Part shown: one piece after another, positions 40,656 through 46,640 of the stretch
Layout of the letters: each line of letters opens with the position of its first letter
How positions within the stretch are numbered: the stretch's first letter is position 1
Assembly (NCBI GenBank): GCA_023433465.1
Contig: JAEZCR010000139.1
Location: 1-46,640, forward strand
Source of the DNA: Pseudomonadota bacterium
GTDB lineage: Bacteria; Pseudomonadota; Gammaproteobacteria; Steroidobacterales; Steroidobacteraceae
DNA length: 46,640 bases
Direction: 5' to 3'
The notes under the pieces: generated by a model
What the model was told of the DNA's origin: nothing
Databases searched by the model: none
What the model saw: the letters and a program-made list of their open reading frames with translations, nothing else
Program-made: the position numbers and the translations under genes

Positions 40656-41285
40656 TCACCCTTGGACAAGGGACGGTTGGAGCAGTCCCAACTCCAGCCC
40701 ACGTGCGACGGCGTGCGCTCGATTGGTGGCGCCGAGGGCGCGCAGCACGGCGAGCGAGTGATTCTTGACGGTGCCTTCCGCGATCTGCAACTCATGGGCA
40801 ACCTGCTTCGAGGAAAGGCCCTGATGCAGCAATCGCAATACGGCGAGCTGGCGTGACGTGAGCTGTGGCGCTCTCGACTCCAGGTGATCGGAAATCGCCG
40901 GAAAGACCGGCAGACTCTGCATGACGTCGTGCAGGGAACGGCAGAATTGCTCCACGCTCCAGCTTTTTTCGATGTAGCCGAGCACCCCGAGACGCCTGGC
41001 CTCGACGACGAATGCATCGTCCCTGGCCGCGGTTATCACGCAGCAGCGTCTTATGACACCCAATTCCCCGAGCGTGCGAAGCAAGGAAAGTCCGCGAGCC
41101 CCGGACACGCCCAGGTCCACGAAGATGCGAAACCAGTCATGGGAGGCGGCCTGCTCGACTGCCGCGGTCGCTGAGTCGACCACGGTGGGGCTCACGATCG
41201 GGTAGTGCTTTCGCAATAGATCGGCCGTGGCAGAAGCGACCAGCGGATGATCTTCGACGATCAGGACACGGAACGTTGTGGACAT
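40656..41285 (-). CDS. LuxR/NarL-type response regulator (orphan)
   Basis: Encodes 209 aa. Receiver with Glu11/Asp12 in VEDHP, phospho-acceptor Asp57 in FVDLGVSG, Thr85 and Lys107 in IEKSW. GerE-type helix-turn-helix at about 140-200 (LTSRQLAVLRLLHQGLSSKQVAHELQIAEGTVKNHSLAVLRALGATNRAHAV). No kinase gene is adjacent. Its promoter and about 75 bp of leader are homologous to those of the histidine kinase at 23802, 16 kb away. This suggests shared control and perhaps a phosphorelay between the two. Inference from sequence outside the genes only. Confidence 0.93.
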   Translation of the reverse strand: MSTTFRVLIVEDHPLVASATADLLRKHYPIVSPTVVDSATAAVEQAASHDWFRIFVDLGVSGARGLSLLRTLGELGVIRRCCVITAARDDAFVVEARRLGVLGYIEKSWSVEQFCRSLHDVMQSLPVFPAISDHLESRAPQLTSRQLAVLRLLHQGLSSKQVAHELQIAEGTVKNHSLAVLRALGATNRAHAVARGLELGLLQPSLVQG

Positions 41286-41349
41286 GAGTGCCAGATACGA
41301 AGTGATGCGAAGATTGGATGCGGCGCACGAAGCGCGACGTGCAAATCTC

Positions 41350-41369
41350 GGGCGACGATCGTGAAGCCC
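41350..41369 (-). promoter_or_regulatory. conserved leader hairpin, LuxR regulator
   Basis: On the minus strand GGGC-TTC-ACG-AT-CGT-C-GCCC can fold into a two-part stem. The same sequence with CT in the loop lies at about 25238-25258 in the kinase leader. It is located between the ECF promoter and the start codon in both. Confidence 0.4.
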
Positions 41370-41385
41370 GCATCAGTCTTTCGAT

Positions 41386-41412
41386 TACGGAGCGTGCGAG
41401 ACCGCGGATGCA
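41386..41412 (-). promoter_or_regulatory. ECF promoter motif, LuxR regulator
   Basis: Minus strand TGCATCCG-N15-CGTA, exact. The -10 element lies 100 bp before ATG 41285. The spacer differs from the sigma-gene copy at only a few positions. Confidence 0.8.
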
Positions 41413-41446
41413 CTCACACCGGATGTTTCTCGCGAAAGGACATTTC

Positions 41447-42535
41447 TCAGACCCCCAGGCGAGTAGCGACCCACACCGCGGCGACGCAGGCGACAGACAA
41501 CGACGCAAGCAGCACGCCAAGCCTTTCGCTGCGGAGATCGCGAAATATCCACCAGATCAGCGGCACGGCGGCGGCCGCTATCGCAATCTGTGCGACTTCG
41601 ATGCCGACATTGAAGGCCGCGAGCGCAAGAAGATCGATGCGTTCGCTCGCCAGTTCGGCGAGCGCACTGGCGAAACCGAGCCCGTGCACCAGGCCGAACG
41701 CGAACGCCAGCTTCCAGCCGTGTTGCGCGGCGCCCCGGGAAATATTCAGCAATGCGGCGATCATCACGGAAGCTGCGATCGCCACCTCTACGGGTTGCGA
41801 CGGGAGACGTAAGTGGTCCGTTGCCGATAGCGCCAGCGTCAACGAATGCGCCAGCGTGAACGCGGTGATCACGACGAACGCGCGCCTCAGCATGTGCGGC
41901 AGCGAGGTCGACTCGTCCGTTCGCCGGCGCCGTGCCAGCGCCAGGAGGAGCACACCGAGGAACGCGACATGATCGTAGCCCATGACGAGATGCCGCATCC
42001 CCTCGAGCAGAAAGCGCGTGAGATGCGCCGCGCGCGATTCAGATGACTGCCAGCGCGCGGTACCGCTGCTCAGGATGGCCTGACTGCGCGTGCCGTCGGG
42101 CGCCTCATACTCGAGCAGCGCACGATGCCCCGCGTCGAATTCGAGCCAACCGGTGTGGTCGAGCGCCAGCGGACCGGCCGCGCACACGAACGTGGCGATG
42201 AATCGCAGATATGCCCCGTCGCCGTGCTCGGCAATTGCGGGCACTTCAGTAGACACGAGCGTGCAAGCACCTCCCTCCGAACTGAGCCGCGTGCGCGCAA
42301 GCACGAGAGACTCGATCGCCGGCCGCGCGGCGACGATCTCCGCCCAGACCACTGCGCCATCGCCGTCGCGATCGAGTTGCAGCAACTGGTGCAGGTCGCG
42401 AAGGTCGAAATCCCACTCCGCATGCACCGTCGAAGCATTTTCCGCGCGCAGTGTCAGGAAACTGGTCCCGGATGTGTGTGCGAACGCGCTGCTGAACGCA
42501 AACAGCAGAGCGATGGCGGCGAGTGCTCTTCTCAT
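41447..42535 (-). CDS. HupE/UreJ-2 family membrane protein
   Basis: Encodes 362 aa; start overlaps the TPR stop as ATGA. Signal peptide ending FAHTSG, then a periplasmic part with an EF-hand-like loop D55-R-D57-G-D59-G and Glu66 (possible calcium site). The C-terminal half has about seven helices with the His-bearing motifs GMRHLVMGYDHVAFLGVLLLAL, AFTLAHSLTLAL, and AFGLVHGLGFASAL. These define the HupE/UreJ_2 family, related to HupE nickel/cobalt permeases; transport has not been shown for this subfamily as far as I know. Last gene of the DUF4331 operon. Confidence 0.9.
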   Translation of the reverse strand: MRRALAAIALLFAFSSAFAHTSGTSFLTLRAENASTVHAEWDFDLRDLHQLLQLDRDGDGAVVWAEIVAARPAIESLVLARTRLSSEGGACTLVSTEVPAIAEHGDGAYLRFIATFVCAAGPLALDHTGWLEFDAGHRALLEYEAPDGTRSQAILSSGTARWQSSESRAAHLTRFLLEGMRHLVMGYDHVAFLGVLLLALARRRRTDESTSLPHMLRRAFVVITAFTLAHSLTLALSATDHLRLPSQPVEVAIAASVMIAALLNISRGAAQHGWKLAFAFGLVHGLGFASALAELASERIDLLALAAFNVGIEVAQIAIAAAAVPLIWWIFRDLRSERLGVLLASLSVACVAAVWVATRLGV

Positions 42536-43683
42536 CGCACGGCTCCGAGCAGGGCGTCGAGACGTACGTCTTCGTATCCATGTCGTTGCTGCCATTCGTA
42601 CACGACGCGCAGCGATTCCTTGTCGCGCGCGGCGGCGGCGGCGGTAGCTAGAATCAACGCATCGTCTGCTTCGTTCCGTTCCGCAAGGCTGGCTCGGGCG
42701 CTTGCGATCGCCTTGGCCGGATCGTGCAGGAGCGTCAGCTCGAACCACGCGCGGTCGCGCAGGTGACCGCGCTCTGCCCGTGCGTCGGCTTCCTGCCACG
42801 CGAGCTGCAAACGCTGCGCCTCGATGCTGTGCGGGTCGCGCGCCGCGCGCACGCTGCGAGCGCGATCCGCAAGCGAGGAGCCGCGAAGCGAAACCTGCAG
42901 CGCTTCGTCGAAGCGTCCCGCGGACAGCAACCAATCCGCGTAAGTGATGCGGGCGTAGTGACTTTCGGGATCGAGCTCGAACGCCTCGCGATACCAGCGG
43001 CCCGCCGCTGCTTCGTCGCCAAGCCGGGCGGAGAGTTCCGCGACGATGCCCGCGCTCCAGCTGCGCGTCGCATTGTCGCGTCGCTGGTGCTCCAGCGCCC
43101 GCAGCAGCAACGTTCGGGGACGCTGCAAGTCGCCCAGTGACGCGCGGGCCTGCGCGATACACGTCGTCGAAGTGAGTAGATCGACGGACGGAATCAGCGC
43201 GACGCAATCCGCAAGCGCCTCCTGCGGCTGGCGCATATGCAGCCGGACCTGGGCGCGCATCAGGCGAGCATCTCGGTCGCGGCCGTTGACCTGGAGGATT
43301 TCGCCGAGCACGCGCTCGGCCGCGGCGAATTCGTGCTTGTGCTGTAGTAGCCGCGCACGCCTCAAAGACAGGGCAGGATCGTCGACGCCTCGCCAACCGT
43401 TCAGCATCTGCTCAGCGTAACCGTAGTAGCGCTCGTTGCCGCTGCGTGCTCCGGCTTCGACGAGTGCGTCGACGTATCGAATGAGGACATCGCCATCGTC
43501 CGGCGCCGCCGCACTGGCGGCGCGCAATTGCGCGAGCCGCGACTCAGCCGACGCGCTGCCGAGCTTCAGCACCACCTGCGACGGGTCTGTCGGCCGATAA
43601 ACGCGGACCGCAGCCCCGGCATCAGTGCCTAAGGCTGCGGCCGCCAGCAACGCCACCGGGAAAAGGCGTCGCATCAGACTCAT
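42532..43683 (-). CDS. exported TPR-repeat protein
   Basis: Encodes 383 aa. Signal peptide MRRLFPVALLAAAALGTDAGA. Helical tetratricopeptide-like repeats through the body, e.g. ARLLQHKHEFAAAERVLGEILQVNGRDRDARLMRAQVRLHMRQPQEAL and AAGRWYREAFELDPESHYARITYADWLLSAGRFDEAL. Probably a periplasmic scaffold or assembly factor. It overlaps the lipoprotein gene before it and the HupE gene behind it by four bases each, so the three products are tightly coupled. Confidence 0.87.
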   Translation of the reverse strand: MSLMRRLFPVALLAAAALGTDAGAAVRVYRPTDPSQVVLKLGSASAESRLAQLRAASAAAPDDGDVLIRYVDALVEAGARSGNERYYGYAEQMLNGWRGVDDPALSLRRARLLQHKHEFAAAERVLGEILQVNGRDRDARLMRAQVRLHMRQPQEALADCVALIPSVDLLTSTTCIAQARASLGDLQRPRTLLLRALEHQRRDNATRSWSAGIVAELSARLGDEAAAGRWYREAFELDPESHYARITYADWLLSAGRFDEALQVSLRGSSLADRARSVRAARDPHSIEAQRLQLAWQEADARAERGHLRDRAWFELTLLHDPAKAIASARASLAERNEADDALILATAAAAARDKESLRVVYEWQQRHGYEDVRLDALLGAVR

Positions 43684-44237
43684 TGCAACAGCTGGTCGAA
43701 AGCAGCGGGATCGTCGTCTGCGTCCCCCGTGAACGTGAAGCCGCGCAGCGATCGTTGCTCGCCGTTCTCGCCACGGCCGAACACATCGATCACTGTGTCA
43801 CGAAACGAGACATACACGGGGTTCACGGAGACGCGAATCACCTGCTGCGCAGATAGTCCGCCGGGATCCACGGCCCGAATCGTGATCGTGCCCATTCCGA
43901 ACGCCTCTGCCGCCGGCGTGATCTGCAGCGTGCGAGTGGCGCCGTTGCCGCCCAGCACGATGCCTGTCGCCGGAATCAGGTTCGTATCCGACGACTCTGC
44001 CGTGACCGTCACATTGACGGGACCCGAGTCGTTGTCGCTCACATCGAACGACAAGACCGGCGTCGACGTATCCTGCGGCAGAGACTGATCCGTCAAGCCA
44101 GCGATCTGAGGTGCCTGCGGCGCCGGCGGCGCAGGCGGCGGCGAGTAACCGCCGCCGCCGCCGCCGCTGCACGCCGCCAGCAATCCTGCAATCAGACCGG
44201 CTAAGGCTGCCTGGCCAAGCTTTCTGTTGATTCTCAT
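43680..44237 (-). CDS. lipoprotein with cadherin/Ig-like domain
   Basis: Encodes 185 aa. Lipobox LLAAC (Cys near residue 23) followed by GGGGGG and a Pro-rich spacer (YSPPPAPPAPQAP), suited to holding the domain away from the membrane. The body PQIAGLTDQSLPQDTSTPVLSFDVSDNDSGPVNVTV to AVDPGGLSAQQVIRVSVN is a cadherin-like/Big repeat with calcium-type acidic residues. A C-terminal stretch GFTFTGDADDDPAAFDQLLQ follows. Second gene of the operon, 19 bp behind the DUF4331 gene. Function unknown. Confidence 0.8.
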   Translation of the reverse strand: MRINRKLGQAALAGLIAGLLAACSGGGGGGYSPPPAPPAPQAPQIAGLTDQSLPQDTSTPVLSFDVSDNDSGPVNVTVTAESSDTNLIPATGIVLGGNGATRTLQITPAAEAFGMGTITIRAVDPGGLSAQQVIRVSVNPVYVSFRDTVIDVFGRGENGEQRSLRGFTFTGDADDDPAAFDQLLQ

Positions 44238-44256
44238 TGCGGTAGCTCCTTCAGGC

Positions 44257-45852
44257 TCAATTGGTCGCGCCGGGGATCGGCGTGCGCAGGTACGGGAACT
44301 CCTCGTCGAAGTCCGCCGCGCTGATCGGCGCGCCGTCCGTGAACGCCACTTTGCCGAGCGGTGCCTGTTCGGGCGTGCACAACCCGAGTGCGGTCGGCAT
44401 GCCGTTGACGGGAACCGGATGGCACAGACGGCCCATCACGACGCGCAGTGCGATGTCGACGACGTCGTCGCCCGGACGGCGGCCGTTCGGAAAGCCGGCA
44501 AGATCGTCGCCGGCGACACCAAAGGTGCTCTGCTGAGCCGCCGGCTTCGCCGGAATTCCGGTGTTCAGACGCAGCATCTCCGATGGAGTGACCGTCTCGA
44601 GCTGGTTCACGCCCGGGAAGCCGGTGAGGAACGCCGTGACCAGATCCATGCGCGGCAGATTCGTCGGCGCCAGGTTGGCGATCGGCGGATTCGCACCGAG
44701 GATCCTGTTCACGTCCGCGTTGAACAACGCATCCAGCAGTGCGGGCAACGTCGGGTTCGTCACGTACTTCGCGAACTGGCCGTCGTTCTTCGGCTCGCTG
44801 GAGCTGAAAAGATCCTTGTCCGGCAGACCGATCACGAGCTCGTTGACCAGCGGCTGCGACAACCGCGAGATCTGCGTGAGGGCGCCACCATTGAAGTCCG
44901 GCCTGTTGAACGTCGAGACCGGGTTGAGCACGCGCGCCTGGCGCAGGCTCGCCGTGGTCCAGCCGCCGATCACGCCGTTGCCGTCGCCCGTGAGACAGGC
45001 CGCCGGCAGCTCGAGCGCGAGTGTCGTGATGTTGGCGTCCGAGATGATGTCGTTCCTGGGATCCTGCCTGATGCCGATGCCGCCCGGCAGTCCGCCCTGG
45101 TCGGGGGGCACATCGGCGTCGACCGGCACGAAGTTCACGAGGTCGAACACTTTTCCGAGGTTTACGACGAAGCTCTCGTCGCGCTGGCCAACGAACACGC
45201 GGCCGGTCTGCGCACAGCCCGGCACGGAAACTTCGTGAATGAAGCTCTCCGCGTACTGCTCGTAGCCCGCAACGCTGCCGAAGGTCTTGGTGCCGACGAA
45301 ATCGTACGGCTTGCCGAGCTCGGTCGCCCCGTCGCTCGAACGCGTCACCGGCATCGACTGGCCGCCGCGGCGATTGCCGCGCACGAGCGTCAGCGTGTAG
45401 CTCTCGTTGAAGTTGAGATTGGAGACGTCCTGTGCACTGATCGGGCCGATATTCTTCAGTGGCACGGCGACGGTTTCCGTCCCGATCAGCAGCTTCTTGC
45501 CGGTATTGTTCTCGGCGAGGCGGTTCCTGAAACGGAACTGGAACGTCAGGTCTTCCTGCGCGTCGCCGTCGTTGTCGATGTGGATCTCGTACACGGCAGC
45601 CGGATCGAGCGCGAAGTAGTTCGGGCCGCCGTACGGATTCTGCAGCGGCACGTAGTTCGCGATCAGCGTGACGTAGCCGGCGCGGTTCGCCTCGTACGAA
45701 TTGAACATGTAGAAATCGGTGGAATCCTCCGTCGGAAAGCGCGTGATGTTCGGCGCCTCGCGGTGGCTCGAGCCATTCGCCACGAGCGGGACGAGCAGCG
45801 GCAGGGTCGTGGCGCACAGCGCGCTCACGAGGGCGGTCGTTCGAATCTTCAT
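44257..45852 (-). CDS. DUF4331 secreted protein
   Basis: Encodes 531 aa from ATG 45852 (GGAG eight bases upstream). Signal peptide KIRTTALVSALCATTLPLLVPLVANG. The mature start SSHREAPNITRFPTEDSTDFYMFNSYE is the unmistakable opening of DUF4331. AAVYEIHIDNDGDAQEDLTFQFRF and PFGKPYDF-like, DDVVDIALRVVMG later segments follow. Extracytoplasmic protein of unknown function. It heads an operon with a lipoprotein, a TPR protein and a HupE-like protein, under a TGCATCCG-N15-CGTA promoter 57 bp upstream. Confidence 0.93.
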   Translation of the reverse strand: MKIRTTALVSALCATTLPLLVPLVANGSSHREAPNITRFPTEDSTDFYMFNSYEANRAGYVTLIANYVPLQNPYGGPNYFALDPAAVYEIHIDNDGDAQEDLTFQFRFRNRLAENNTGKKLLIGTETVAVPLKNIGPISAQDVSNLNFNESYTLTLVRGNRRGGQSMPVTRSSDGATELGKPYDFVGTKTFGSVAGYEQYAESFIHEVSVPGCAQTGRVFVGQRDESFVVNLGKVFDLVNFVPVDADVPPDQGGLPGGIGIRQDPRNDIISDANITTLALELPAACLTGDGNGVIGGWTTASLRQARVLNPVSTFNRPDFNGGALTQISRLSQPLVNELVIGLPDKDLFSSSEPKNDGQFAKYVTNPTLPALLDALFNADVNRILGANPPIANLAPTNLPRMDLVTAFLTGFPGVNQLETVTPSEMLRLNTGIPAKPAAQQSTFGVAGDDLAGFPNGRRPGDDVVDIALRVVMGRLCHPVPVNGMPTALGLCTPEQAPLGKVAFTDGAPISAADFDEEFPYLRTPIPGATN

Positions 45853-45909
45853 TTGTACAGCTCCAGGTGTGTAGAGACCGGCGACTCGAATAAGTCGTCT
45901 GTGGCGTCC

Positions 45910-45936
45910 TACGCACGTTGACTGCGGTCGGATGCA
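45910..45936 (-). promoter_or_regulatory. ECF promoter motif, DUF4331 operon
   Basis: Minus strand TGCATCCG-N15-CGTA, exact; -10 element 57 bp before ATG 45852. Its -35 element forms the left arm of a 9-bp inverted repeat (TCGGATGCA ... TGCATCCGA) with that of the divergent copy. Confidence 0.82.
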
Positions 45937-45958
45937 GCGCGCATCGCACAAATGCAAT

Positions 45959-45985
45959 TGCATCCGATCCGCTTGCCTGAGCGTA
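45959..45985 (+). promoter_or_regulatory. ECF promoter motif, ferritin-like gene
   Basis: Plus strand TGCATCCG-N15-CGTA, exact; -10 element 37 bp before ATG 46023. The palindrome TGCAATTGCA (45953-45962) overlaps the -35 element and lies between the two divergent promoters. Confidence 0.82.
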
Positions 45986-46022
45986 AAGCGGGCTGAACGA
46001 CCATCAACAAGGAGTCATTTAC

Positions 46023-46607
46023 ATGTTCAGATCGAAATCCTTTTCCCGGCGTGCGTTGCTCGCCGACGCGGGCAAGCTGTCGCTGTCGGCAGGTGCCGTC
46101 GCCCTGCTCGCTGGCAACGACGCGCTCGCCAACGAGATGGGCGCCAAGGCATCCAAAGACACCGACATCCTCAACATCGCACTCGCCCTCGAGCACGAAG
46201 CGATCGCCGCGTACCAGATCGGCGCGGCGAGCGGCCTGCTCGCGAAAGAAGTTCTGCCCGTCGCCGTGTCGTTCCAGGGTCATCACAAGGCTCACCGCGA
46301 TGCACTCGCCGCCACGGTCCGCAAGCTGGGCGGCACTCCGGCCATGGAGCAGTCGATGGATGCGTATCTGAAGAGCTCGAAGCTGAACGTCGCCGCGATC
46401 ACGTCTCAGGGCGATGTGCTCGCGCTCGCGCAGCGCCTCGAGCTCGGCGCGGCCAATGCCTACCTTGGCGTGATCCCCGCCTTCCGCGATCGCGAGCTGG
46501 CGAAGATCGCCGGCCGGCTGGCGGCGGATGAAACGATGCACTACACCGCGTTGACGCAGGCACTCGGCGGCAAACTTCCGAGCGGCCCGCTCAGCTTCGG
46601 CGGCTGA
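46023..46607 (+). CDS. Tat-exported ferritin-like domain protein
   Basis: Encodes 194 aa, with AAGGAG before ATG 46023. Tat signal FSRRALLADAGKLSLSAGAVALLAG. Four-helix ferritin-like core with two E/ExxH-type sites: Glu57/Glu59 in LEHEAIAAY, His88/His91 in GHHKAH, Glu140 in RLELGAANAY, and Glu170/His173 in DETMHY. Members of this family are periplasmic di-iron or di-manganese proteins of little-known role, possibly in oxidative stress. It is divergent from the DUF4331 operon and shares its type of promoter. Confidence 0.9.
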   Translation: MFRSKSFSRRALLADAGKLSLSAGAVALLAGNDALANEMGAKASKDTDILNIALALEHEAIAAYQIGAASGLLAKEVLPVAVSFQGHHKAHRDALAATVRKLGGTPAMEQSMDAYLKSSKLNVAAITSQGDVLALAQRLELGAANAYLGVIPAFRDRELAKIAGRLAADETMHYTALTQALGGKLPSGPLSFGG

Positions 46608-46640
46608 CTTGCGGCGCATTGCCCTGAGGTCGAGTGGTCC

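Overview
The window is about 46.6 kb of GC-rich proteobacterial chromosome. Three TonB-dependent receptors, a GH16 lipoprotein, ECF sigma factors, a SpvB/Rhs giant protein, lipoproteins with canonical lipoboxes and many overlapping ATGA gene junctions suggest an environmental gammaproteobacterium of the Xanthomonadales/Steroidobacteraceae kind. That placement is inferred from gene content; there is no rRNA or other marker here.

Layout. 1-9734: ordinary housekeeping and accessory genes (host-attachment-like protein, CBS pair, ModA without ModBC, TraB/GumN, GH16, MetY, DUF4197 lipoprotein, a small membrane protein with an XRE regulator, two alpha/beta-hydrolase-fold enzymes). 9889-12034: a 2.1-kb segment between two decayed tRNA-Ser 3' ends, holding a HigBA-type toxin-antitoxin pair and an ECF sigma factor overlapping a four-helix membrane protein. 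12277-25319: a nutrient-uptake block (three TonB receptors, APC permease, VOC lipoprotein, M20 peptidase, histidine kinase). 25419-36549: a polymorphic-toxin locus of lower GC, made of a ~2450-residue SpvB/Rhs protein with an ADP-ribosyltransferase-like tip, its likely immunity gene, an IS256-family insertion, a truncated second toxin tip, and three related small secreted proteins. 36634-41412: CPBP protease remnant, an ECF sigma factor with a ChrR-like cupin anti-sigma, GST and nitronate monooxygenase with a divergent HxlR regulator, and a LuxR-type response regulator. 41447-46607: a DUF4331-lipoprotein-TPR-HupE operon and a divergent Tat-exported ferritin-like protein.

The most striking signal is a promoter motif. 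TGCATCCG-N15-CGTA occurs seven times with exactly the same spacing, plus one single-mismatch copy, each time correctly oriented upstream of a gene: the sigma-cupin operon itself, the histidine kinase, the LuxR regulator, the permease-TonB-TonB operon, TonB receptor 3, the M20 peptidase, the DUF4331 operon and the ferritin-like gene. The dispersed pieces of the right three quarters of the window therefore look like one regulon of the ECF sigma factor encoded at 37499-38089. It would join outer-membrane uptake, peptide breakdown, amino-acid import, an extracytoplasmic DUF4331/HupE module and a separated two-component pair. The motif is read directly from the sequence; the assignment to this sigma factor is inference, supported by the copy in front of its own gene.
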